From assembly GCA_963737365.1 (NCBI GenBank), contig CAVTSD010000007.1, positions 1,116,001 through 1,180,000 on the forward strand: a DNA stretch of 64,000 bases, given 5' to 3'. The position numbers and the translations under genes were made by a program. This stretch comes from Roseiarcus sp963737365 (lineage in GTDB: Bacteria; Pseudomonadota; Alphaproteobacteria; Rhizobiales; Beijerinckiaceae). The notes beneath the pieces are model-generated. The model saw nothing but the letters and a program-made list of their open reading frames with translations, did not search any database and had not been told where the DNA came from. Positions 39,786 to 48,028 of this stretch are shown piece by piece; position 1 is the stretch's first letter; each line of letters opens with the position of its first letter.

Positions 39786-40483
39786 CACGTACCCTAAAGG
39801 CTTGTGCCAACTTCGTAACATCTAAAATTGCGCCAGCGCGGAACAAGAGGCCCGCGGTTCCAGCGCCCATTAACGGGGCGACGATGAAGAGCCACAGCTG
39901 CGCAACTGCGCCGGGGTTCGAGGCGATACCGACCAGCGCCGGGCCGATCGAGCGGGCCGGGTTCACCGAGGTGCCCGTGATGTTGATGCCGACCAGATGG
40001 ATCACGACCAGCGTCAGTCCGATGGCGAGGCCAGCGAAGCCGGTCGGGGCGATTGGGTGCGTGACGCCGAGAATGCACACCAGGAACAGGAAGGTCGCCA
40101 CCACTTCGAATACGAAAGCGGAGACGACATTTGTATTCGCCGAGGTACCCCGCGCCCCAACCATTCTGGGCGAGCCCGTAGGTCCAGCCCTGAGCCTTGC
40201 CGGACAGGATGAGGTAAAGCACCACCGCGGCGACGATCGCGCCTAAAACCTGAGCGATCCAGTAGCCGATCATATCACCCGCGCTCATACGCCCGGCGAC
40301 GAAGACGCCGAAGCTGACCGCCGGATTGACGTGGCAGCCGGAGATCGGCCCGATGCCGTAGGTCATGGCAATGATCGCAAAGCCGAATGCGCTCGCAATA
40401 CCGAGCAGGTTGACCGCCGTTGGCTCCGATCCCATACCGCCGACGACCGCCGTGCCGCACCCAAAGAACACCAGTGCGAAGGT
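39131..40483. repeat. Tandem duplication of aquaporin gene (offset 723 bp)
   Basis: About 630 bp (39131-39760) are repeated nearly identically at 39854-40483. The copies differ by single bases and by two different one-base insertions. The junction lies around 39785-39850. Confidence 0.9.
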
Positions 40484-40513
40484 CCCAATGAATTCCGCCG
40501 CTTGCTTTTTCAT
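39794..40513 (-). pseudogene. Aquaporin Z-like channel, upstream tandem copy, frameshifted
   Basis: It begins with a proper ATG at 40513 (MKKQAAEFIGTFALVFFGCG). It has the first NPA box, then an extra T in GACATTTGT (about 40133) shifts the frame. The other frame continues through GVTHPIAPTGFAGLAIG and VNPARSIGPALVG. The last residues are replaced by junction sequence from the second copy. Aquaporin Z normally forms a tetrameric water channel of about 230 residues in the inner membrane. Confidence 0.85.
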
Positions 40514-40519
40514 CGAGCC

Positions 40520-42503
40520 AGCGCGCCCCCGATAGCTCCACGAGCGGGCTCCGCTCGAGACCTACTAGGCCCAAACCCAGCACCGGCAGAAGCAAGAGCA
40601 TGGTGAGCGGGCGAATCGACGAGCCAACTCACAGCTGCGTAAAGGCAGGCCGGCCAACGGGACGCCGAACTCCTTCCAGGAAAGGGTGGCAAACCAACTC
40701 CTGAGGTTCGGCTTCATCCACGAGGGGGCGGGGAAATCGCCTTCGTTGGTTAGAGTTTCGAGGAACAGGCCGTCTCGCGAAGGCTCGCGGCCGCGCAGCG
40801 AGACGAAAGGCACATGAAATCCGCGCGCACCATTGCCAGCCGCGATGCTTTGGACGTCTTATCCGGCACCATCAGTCGTTGGATCGCCTCGATCGTTCGG
40901 ACACGAATTTCGTCCGGCAGTGAGGCAATGAAATGCCGACGAAGCCACACCGGCATGTGACCCTCGCGCAGCCACGGCAAGAGCGTGAGCGCTGAAAGCC
41001 GCGGCTCCTTCGTATAATTCGAGTTCGCGGCCGAGATAGAGCGTCAGGTCCCATTGTAGCGTTGGATAGACTGCTAGCGCCTTAAGCCACAAAAGTCCCT
41101 CAAGATCGAGATAATACCGCAGGACGCTGTCGAGCCGTTCGGCATCCATCTCGCCCGGATCGGTTTCAGAGAGCCAATAGTAGGGGCGCGAGCGGATGAG
41201 TGCTGGTAGCGATTTGAGGTCAAAGCCACCGGTGAAGCCATATGCGAGAAAAGAGCGGGTGATCGCGGCCTAAGTACAAGCCCAGAAGGTCCGCCAGAGC
41301 GGAAAGGCCTTCCATTGTGGCGCGGCCAAGCGGCAGGCCAAGCCCGGTGGCGATTGCAAACTCGTGGTCATCCCATTCCTTGACCGGGCGCGGCGTCAGC
41401 ATAGCGCGCTGTGGCCAGATGGCTAAAACCTTAGCCCAGGGCTGCGGCGCGTTGGTGAGCGGCGTGAGAAAACCGCGGCCCTCGCCGAGCACAATCAGCC
41501 TGCGGTCCTCGTAACGCGCTGCGACGTCCTGAATGGGCCATGGCTCCCCATCGAATTCCTCATGCAGGAAAGCCGGGCTGTCGAAATAAAAAAAGCGCCT
41601 CACGTTCGACGCCAGCATCCACAAGGCGGCGGTGAAGCATTTCGAGACGACGTGCTTCCTGGTCGCTGGCGCACTTGGCCTCGACAAACACCAGGTAAGC
41701 CGGCGTCGAAGTGAGCCTGCCCCTGATCGGTGTGAATAGACCACCGACTGCGATAGAAGCGATCACGGTGCGGTCTGGGTCGGGGCCGAGCGCCTCAACC
41801 GTCTGGCGCACATTTAGACTAGCGGCTTTTCGCGTCAGATATGCCTTGTCAGTGCGATTGAGCCGAATGTCGTTCGGCGCCTCGAGAACCAATCGGTTGT
41901 TGAGTGGCGAATGAGTGTTGGCAGCAAGAGTGATACGGCTTCGGCGGCGGTTGGCAAGGCGAACCAGATAGCAATTCAGAGGAGGGGCGCGACGGTCGCG
42001 GCTCGCCTCTGCCAGGCTGCCGCAGTTGTCACAGCCGGTAGCGGATTTGCGAAACTTCCCCGATTGCTCTCGATCTTCGGACCGGTCGCGGGGGTTGAGA
42101 TGATTGGCGTCACGTAAGCCAACCCGAAAAACACGACTATCGCAACCACGGCCGCAATGGCCGCGAGGATTTTTCCAAGATGTTTCGGATTCCGCGGCAA
42201 TGCGGTAGCAGTAGTAGATACTGACGGCGACCGCGAAGGTGCGGGAAGTCGCGCATCATTAACCACACTGTCTAAAAGTTCGGCGACGCGCCGCTGCTCA
42301 TCTAAATCGCGGGCAATCAACGCAGTGAACATTGCGCGGTATTGACTGCGTTCGATGCCCAGATTTTGTTCGGCAAGGATAGCTGCTAGCTGATGCGCCT
42401 TTAGGGACTCGCGCACCCCGATGTCGAAACCGTCATTCGACAGCGCTTCGAGGAACCGTTGGATCTCGCTAGAAATTTGCTCCCGTCTTTCGAGCAGTTG
42501 CAC
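40520..42503 (-). pseudogene. Membrane-anchored component of TIR/MoxR operon, frameshifted
   Basis: It begins at GTG 42503 (preceded by AGGA), 8 bp after the MoxR-like stop. An N-terminal helical domain (EQISSEIQRFLEALSNDGFD) is followed by one membrane helix (ILAAIAAVVAIVVFFGLAYV). A large soluble domain follows, spread over frames, with NDIRLNRTDKAYLTRKAASL, LVFVEAKCASDQEARRLEML, RFFYFDSPAFLHEEFDG, TPRPVKEWDDHEFAIATGLG and a hydrophobic C-terminal end. It would be about 650 residues if restored. The family is not recognised with certainty; it is probably the membrane or sensor partner of the MoxR ATPase. At least four frame changes are present. Confidence 0.55.
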
Positions 42504-42511
42504 TGCGGGTC

Positions 42512-43651
42512 CTATGCGCCTGATTTTTTAAGGAGTTCTTCAAGGCGAGGAGGCGCCGAATCGTGGCGTGTGGTTGCCACGCGACCGATAGTCGCTGTCC
42601 GGTCCTCGTTGTACTTAAGAAGAACCGTAAGGCTGCTCTTCAACAAGCCCCGCTGGTTGCTGATCAAGAAGTCGTGCCGCGCGATTCGCGCCCATGCCGG
42701 CGAGCGCCTGCAGCCAGCTCAGCAATTCTGCGATCCCGGGCGGCTTCTTCAGCGCCACCAAGGAGCCGTCGCGCAGCCCGATGAAGAAATTGACACCGCT
42801 ATCTACCAGTGGGTCTCTCCGTTGGAGACCAATGGATTGCTAATCGTCGCTGCGACGGCCCCGTCGAAGCGACCCCGCCCCAGCCGCGCCGACACGATCT
42901 CGAGAAGCCGGTCTTTGTCTGGTTCTTCGATGTGATAGTAGACGCAACGTCTGAGGAAGGCATCCGGCAACTGCTTTTCTGAATTGCTGGTGAACACAAC
43001 GAAAGGCCTGAGTGTCTGGGGCGGGGGCACGCGCTGACCCGCGAGTTCAGCGACAGTGAATGATAACTGCTCAATCTCGTTCAAGATGTCGTTGGGAAAA
43101 TCTCGCGGGGCCTTGTCCACCTCATCTATGACAACGACCGAACGGCGGCCCTCGCCCCAATCCTTGGCGAGAATTGCGTTGTCACTAGTGTCGTCCGCTC
43201 TCAAGGGCGGCAGGACCTTCTCGACGCTAGCACGTGGATGCGAAAGGAGGATCGCGAGGCCTAGCGCCTGGTAGCGGATGTAGTTCCGGGGATCGGCTGA
43301 GCCGTCCGTCTGCCGTGCCTGGAAGCGCCCGACAACATCGAAGAGATAGAATAGGTCCTTGGCTTGGGAGGTCGATTTGGTGTCGAACTTGAAATGCTTG
43401 TAACCCAACGCCCAGGCGACGGCCACGCCGACTGTGTCTTGCCGCAGCCAGGCTTACCGGTGAGGAGCAGCGGCTGGCCAAGAAGTAGCGCGGTGGGTAC
43501 CCACCAATTGGAGATTGGGATCGGCGTAGTAGCGGTCAGGAGAATCAAGCCCATGCCGTGGCGCCGTCTCGATCGCCAGCGGCTCCATGGGTTCCTTGGC
43601 AACCTCGCCGGGCTTAGGTGACACGTAGAAGGGGAATGTCGCACTGCTCAT
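42512..43651 (-). pseudogene. MoxR-family AAA+ ATPase of TIR operon, frameshifted
   Basis: It starts at ATG 43651 (MSSATFPFYVSPKPGE). A frame change near 43490 precedes the P-loop region, which reads QPLLLTGKPGCGKTQ. The main frame then gives the MoxR core: KHFKFDTKSTSQAKDLFYLF, Walker B RSVVVIDEVDKAPRDFPND and sensor-1 FVVFTSNSEKQLPDAFLRRC. After another shift near 42810 the C-terminus continues (VALKKPPGIAELLSWLQALA ... EELLKKSGA) to 42512. MoxR ATPases act as chaperone-like remodellers and occur in NTP-dependent conflict systems with TIR effectors. It follows the TIR-effector gene after 12 bp. Confidence 0.75.
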
Positions 43652-43663
43652 CTAACCGTCCCC

Positions 43664-45034
43664 TCAGTTTTGGGCCGTCAGCCAGCTGATTACGTTTTTC
43701 TCCAGCTCCGCGAAGCAGATCTGTTCGTCCCCCTTGGGATACAACTCGTAGATCTTGTCGCGCAGCGTCCTGCTGGAAATCGAAGCCTTGCACCTCGCTC
43801 AGCGTTTGCCAGTTCAACATGTCTTGAAGCACTATAGGCAAAAGCTCGTCGAGCACCTCAATATGACCTTCGTTCGGAAGACCGGGCAAATATGAAGTAA
43901 AGTAGACGTGGTCATCGCGGGCACCAGGACCACAATCGGGGCCAGAAAGTCGCGGTTCGCACCTGGAACGAAGTGCTTCCACCAAGACAAAACGGTGATG
44001 AACAGTTCCTTGGCCGTTGGCCCCCAATTGCTTGCCGCGATCTCTGTCCAAAACACAAAGCGCGTGTCGCGCATGCGCGGTTTCAGTATCGCGGCCGCCT
44101 CATTCATATAGTCGTCGCCGATCTCGGAGGAATTGGTTTCGAGATCAAGTCGCATACTCATGAACACAGCATCGAGGTATTCCTCGAACAGGCCCCGTAC
44201 GGCTTCACCTTCGGCGTGGCTCGGCCAACCTGCACGACAAAATTCAATGTTGCCTTGCAGCGCGCCTCTCGCCCTCATTGCCGCCATCGTATAGCCGTCC
44301 AGCCTGTCGGCGAAACGGTCAGGGCGTTCCTCGCGTGGCCCCAGTAGCACGAAGACGATCTTAGCGGGTTCCGCGGCCGGTCCGGGCGCCATCTTGGAGG
44401 CCGCCCTTTTGGACAGCGGCTTCTCTTGGGGCTCCCGGTCGATGAGGCAAGGCAGGATGCGCAAGAGCTGCGTCCGGTCCTTGATTGCTAGTTGGCTGCG
44501 CAAAACAACCTGCGGCGTCGGTTCGATGACAATCTGCTTGTTGACGTGGGTATCAACGAGTTGGTCACCGAGCTTTGGGCTTGCCTCCTCCCACCAACGG
44601 CCGATATCGCGGGCCACATCAACCCAAACACGCCGTTGCTCCTGCTCCGTGGGTTTTTTGTGGACCGTAGAAATTTCTGCATTGGCGACCTTGAAACCCC
44701 AAACGGGTTTTAATATTTGTTGGAAGCCGAGGGCCATCCTCTCGTAAAGTGTTTCCTCTATGGGGATCCAGAAGAGGCCGCGGCCACGGCTAGGATAATC
44801 AATAAATCTTGTGAGCTCGGTACGCTGCAGCTCGTCGTCCGCGATGTAGTTCTGTGTGATCAAGATAACTGCCGCGTGGTAGTCGAGCGATGAGCCGACA
44901 TCGAACTCCGTCTCGCGGCACCACAGTTGGAAGGTACCGTCCCTTTCGAGTGGCTTCCAGGCCGTGAGAACGCGGCGAAGCCAGTCTTCGTCACCTTTCG
45001 CGTTGCTGATGAAAAGGCGGCCAGGGGCAGCCAT
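43664..45034 (-). pseudogene. TIR-domain protein with C-terminal effector or STAND-like region, frameshifted near its end
   Basis: The N-terminal TIR-like domain (residues 1-140) reads RLFISNAKGDEDWLRRVLTA, LDYHAAVILITQNYIADDEL, QRTELTRFI (possible catalytic Glu) and LFWIPIEETLYER. The C-terminal half from about residue 220 (PAKIVFVLLGPREERPDRFA, NEAAAILKPRMRDTRFVFWT) looks like a degraded nucleotide-binding or STAND-related fold without a P-loop. Frames shift near 43880 and 43790, and the restored end reads ELEKNVISWLTAQN to 43664. It follows the first TIR gene after 9 bp. Confidence 0.65.
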
Positions 45035-45043
45035 ATCAACTCG

Positions 45044-45499
45044 CTAACTTTGCAGCGTGGCTTTCCACTCGGCCAGTTGGGTGGCAATGCTCGTTAAAGC
45101 AACGGCTTGGTCTGCCATGCTCAATCCAACGAGTGGCATCTCTGGATCCCAGGCCGATTGGACGTCCTTCAATGGCGTGAACTTATAGAGCGTGGCTTCG
45201 ATCGGCACCCAGAAGAACCCCATTCCCTGCTCGCGACGTTTGAGCAAGTCAGGAAGCTCGGTGCGGTGGATGAAGCTCGACGCAAGAAATTCTTGCAACA
45301 CAAGGAGAACTGCGATGCGCGACGAGGCGATGGCGGCTGCGATCTCGTCCAACCAATTTGAGCCGGCCGGAATGTTGCGATCATCCCAGAGCGTGATTTT
45401 CTCGCCATACACCAGCGGTTTCAGGGCGGTGTTGATCCGCTCAAGCCACTCTTTGTCTTTGTGGCTGTAGCTAATAAAGATCCCGCTCGAGGCCGACAT
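45044..45499 (-). CDS. TIR-domain protein
   Basis: This intact 151-residue single-domain TIR protein starts at ATG 45499. GIFISYSHKDKEWLERINTA (betaA/alphaA), LWDDRNIPAGSNWLDEI (BB loop with the W.D..I..G..W pattern), IAVLLVLQEFLASSFIHRTE (betaD and candidate catalytic Glu) and GFFWVPIEATLYK are visible. Bacterial TIR domains commonly hydrolyse NAD or make signalling nucleotides during phage defence. It is the first gene of a four-gene minus-strand operon (TIR, TIR-effector, MoxR, membrane protein) and the only undamaged one. Confidence 0.88.
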   Translation of the reverse strand: MSASSGIFISYSHKDKEWLERINTALKPLVYGEKITLWDDRNIPAGSNWLDEIAAAIASSRIAVLLVLQEFLASSFIHRTELPDLLKRREQGMGFFWVPIEATLYKFTPLKDVQSAWDPEMPLVGLSMADQAVALTSIATQLAEWKATLQS

Positions 45500-45807
45500 C
45501 CGGTGTTTCCCCTCCCGAGGTTTATCTTCACTTACGTTGGGACAACGTCAAGCTTTCGTTGGCCGTCGCCCAGCCAATCTGGTGAAAAAGCCTGTTTGGG
45601 CAGGCGTGCCTTTCCCGGAACGACTTAAGCCTCCAGGCCTCTGCCGCGCTCGACCTTGGCCGAAGGCGGTCATCACTGGTATAGTGAGAAAAGCCGGCGG
45701 GGCGACGTTCACCGTGACCCAATGGGCATCTATTGCAATGTGAAGCTTGCGCACCCTTCACCTGGGCAGTCACATCGGACATCGAGCAAACTTCGCCGGC
45801 GCCCGTA

Positions 45808-46587
45808 CTAGGTGGTGTGGACGAATTTGATCAAGCAGAGGCCTGCGGCGAAGCTGACGATGGATCTGAAGTTTCGTTCTGTCTTTTCGCATCGGAGCGC
45901 GACGCGCTTGAACCGCTTGAGGCGTCCGACGCCCTGCTCGATGCGAGCCCTTGCCTTGTAGAGGGTTCGCGCGAAGAAGGCCGGCTTGTCTTTTTCGTTG
46001 GCCTTGTGCGGGATGACCGGCGCGATGGCGCGCGCCCTTGCCGCCTCGCGGTTGGCCTTGCTGGCGTAGCCTTTGTCGCAGATGGCGGCGCGAGGCTGGA
46101 TGTCGGGTCCGATGTCGAGCAGGGTTTCGAAGTGACGCGCGTCGGAAGCTTCTCCGCCGGTCAGATCGAAGGCGATGATGTCGCCGGAGGCGTCCGATTT
46201 TGCGTGGATTTCGTGGTGAAGCCGCCGCGCGAACGCCCGAGGGCCTGGCCGTCTTGCCCCCTTTGCCCCGGCCGCCGACACATGCGCGCGCACGATGGTT
46301 GAGTCGAACATCTGAATGAGATGCGCCGTCGAACTCATGGATGCCAGAGTGTCGAAGAACGCCTCGAAGACGCCAGCCTTGCTCAAGCGATCGAAGCGCT
46401 TCCACACGCTGTTCCAATGACCGAAGCGCTCCGGCAGCGCGCGCCAGCGAACGTTCTCGACGGTGAAGAAATGAAGCGCCTCGAGGAACCGGCGATCGTC
46501 CTCACCTTTCCTGCCACGACGCGGCAGGCAGGCGCGAAACACCGCAAGCGTGTGCGCCCAATCGTCCGCGTCCATCTTTGTCGACAT
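45808..46587 (-). CDS. IS5-family transposase with an internal out-of-frame patch
   Basis: This 259-residue DDE transposase starts at ATG 46587. The DUF4096-type N-terminus (RKGEDDRRFLEALHFF, WRALPERFGHWNSVWKRF) is followed by HLIQMFDSTIVRAHVSAAGA (first Asp), AICDKGYASKANREAA (second Asp) and ARTLYKARARIEQGVGRLKR (Glu). Between them about 20 residues (GARRPGPRAFARRLHHE) are in the wrong frame. The neighbouring frame there reads GQDGQALGRSRGGFTTK, the usual family text. Two compensating one-base changes around 46200-46265 (near CCCCC and AAA runs) explain this. Activity is uncertain. Confidence 0.88.
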   Translation of the reverse strand: MSTKMDADDWAHTLAVFRACLPRRGRKGEDDRRFLEALHFFTVENVRWRALPERFGHWNSVWKRFDRLSKAGVFEAFFDTLASMSSTAHLIQMFDSTIVRAHVSAAGAKGARRPGPRAFARRLHHEIHAKSDASGDIIAFDLTGGEASDARHFETLLDIGPDIQPRAAICDKGYASKANREAARARAIAPVIPHKANEKDKPAFFARTLYKARARIEQGVGRLKRFKRVALRCEKTERNFRSIVSFAAGLCLIKFVHTT

Positions 46588-46685
46588 TGGCCCCGGCCCT
46601 GTGATTCGGTGAATTTATGAATCATGCCCAATTTCGAAGGGGAATTGCAAAAAACGTCATCGGTCGAAATTTCGTCCACACGGCC
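45811..46685 (-). mobile_element. IS5-family (IS427-like) insertion sequence
   Basis: The ends GGTGGTGTGGACGAATTT and, inverted, GGCCGTGTGGACGAAATTT form terminal repeats. TA (within CTA/TAG) flanks both sides, consistent with a 2-3 bp duplication. Length is about 875 bp, with one transposase gene. It interrupts the gene at 46686-47025. Confidence 0.85.
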
Positions 46686-47025
46686 TAGTGTCGATTTGCC
46701 AGACGACCGGCCCTCCATTCTGTGTTGGTGGCGTCCATTGGGACGACTTTAATTCGATGCTTGCACCACTAGGAAAGTGACTTTTATAGTCGGGGCGTAC
46801 TAAACAAGACGCGGTAATTTTCCGAGGGCGCGCAGTCGTATCTATAACAGCTGAGCAACTATTGCACGTGTTCGTCTGTCAATTCACGATGAGTGCAAGA
46901 AAGCTCTCTCTTCCAGGACCGATATACCCCTCCCCCGAAGTCCAAACGATGTCATACTTTGATTGCGCCGCAGCCTGACAAACAAGCACAAGTATAGTGC
47001 CCGTGGCTAAAATCATTCGTCTCAT
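46686..47025 (-). pseudogene. Small secreted protein, internal stop and IS-truncated
   Basis: ATG 47025 is preceded by GGGAGGAG 6-7 nt upstream, a strong ribosome site. The product begins MRRMILATGTILVLVCQAAA (signal peptide) and reads SKYDIVWTSGEGYIGPGRES before TGA at 46879-46881. The same frame then stays open to the IS border, reading QTNTCNSCSAVIDTT and WTPPTQNGGPVVWQIDT. So the stop is probably a nonsense mutation in a longer exported protein that the IS then cut. As written it could make a 48-residue peptide. No family is recognised. Confidence 0.5.
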
Positions 47026-47935
47026 TGGTTTGCTCCTCCCGCTGCCGCGGACAGATAAAGCGGCTTCATATTAAAACGCAGCCTGCTCTCCGACGCTCAG
47101 TCATCACTCGCTCGGAGATTGCGCATCGCTTCTCGGCCTCGGCTTGGGAAACTTAAGCATTTGGCTCTCTAAGATGAATGAGCCCAAGTGACGATCTCCG
47201 CCTTCGTCTGTCTTATGATAGAGAAAATCGACCCCATAAACTCACTCGTTCGCAGCCACGTCGCGGAACTCAGAGCACCGCACACGAGCGCGACCGTTTT
47301 CGCCGAGTAAGAGAGTTAAACACGACATCTCGCGCTCATGCAACGCGGCGAAAATGGGGACGGGTTTTTTTGGTCGGGGCGAAATGATCCTCGACGAGGC
47401 ACATGCCTGCTTGACAGTGATGGTCAACGAACATCCATTGACTGCAGAATAGGGTGTGTCCCAGTGCAAACCTGCGGATTGCCCAAATTCCCAGTTGCGC
47501 GGTCAGTCCTGGGGCGGGTTAATAGCGAGATGCCGGTGGCGCGCTTTTGGCGTGCTTTCGGCGTTACAACGCAGGCAACGCTCTCGTAAACCAGCGCTAT
47601 GAAGCTTTGAGCTTGTACACCTGAACTCCTGAGAGGAGGGCAGCGTCCGAGCAAGCTCTGCAGAGTTCGTGGTGACCGAGCCCGTGGCGCGGTTGTCAGC
47701 CCGACGAGACCAGCCAGCACCAGTGCGTTCTGGGTAACGTCGCTTGCTTATCGGCTCAGCCAGGATTCTCGTCGCAAGTTCGGTCTCGACGAATGTATTG
47801 CGGGCGACGCGCCTTCACAAAACATTTGGAATAACAATCATATAAGAGTGCCCAGTTTCATCCTGTCGGGCGCGCCAGTTATTTCACCAACAATTCGGAA
47901 CCAAGACGGAGCCGCCGATTTTCGGCTTTGATGCA
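47026..47935. other. Intergenic, no gene supported
   Basis: Short open frames on both strands lack ribosome sites and recognisable motifs. The only clear structure is the third copy of the dispersed repeat at 47833-47876. Confidence 0.45.
47833..47876 (+). repeat. Dispersed repeat, copy 3 (left arm only)
   Basis: ATAAGAGTGCCCAGTTTCATCCTGTCGGGCGCGCC-type sequence is identical to copies 1 and 2 over the 30-bp core (47847-47876). The right inverted arm is missing. It sits at the boundary between the decayed region and the intact chromosome. Confidence 0.75.
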
Positions 47936-48028
47936 ATGCCGCTTGGAAACCTTTCTGACACGCGGACCACTCGAGCCCATGCCATCGCGGAGATGGGGTA
48001 CGACAGGTCCGGTCTCACCCGCAAGATC

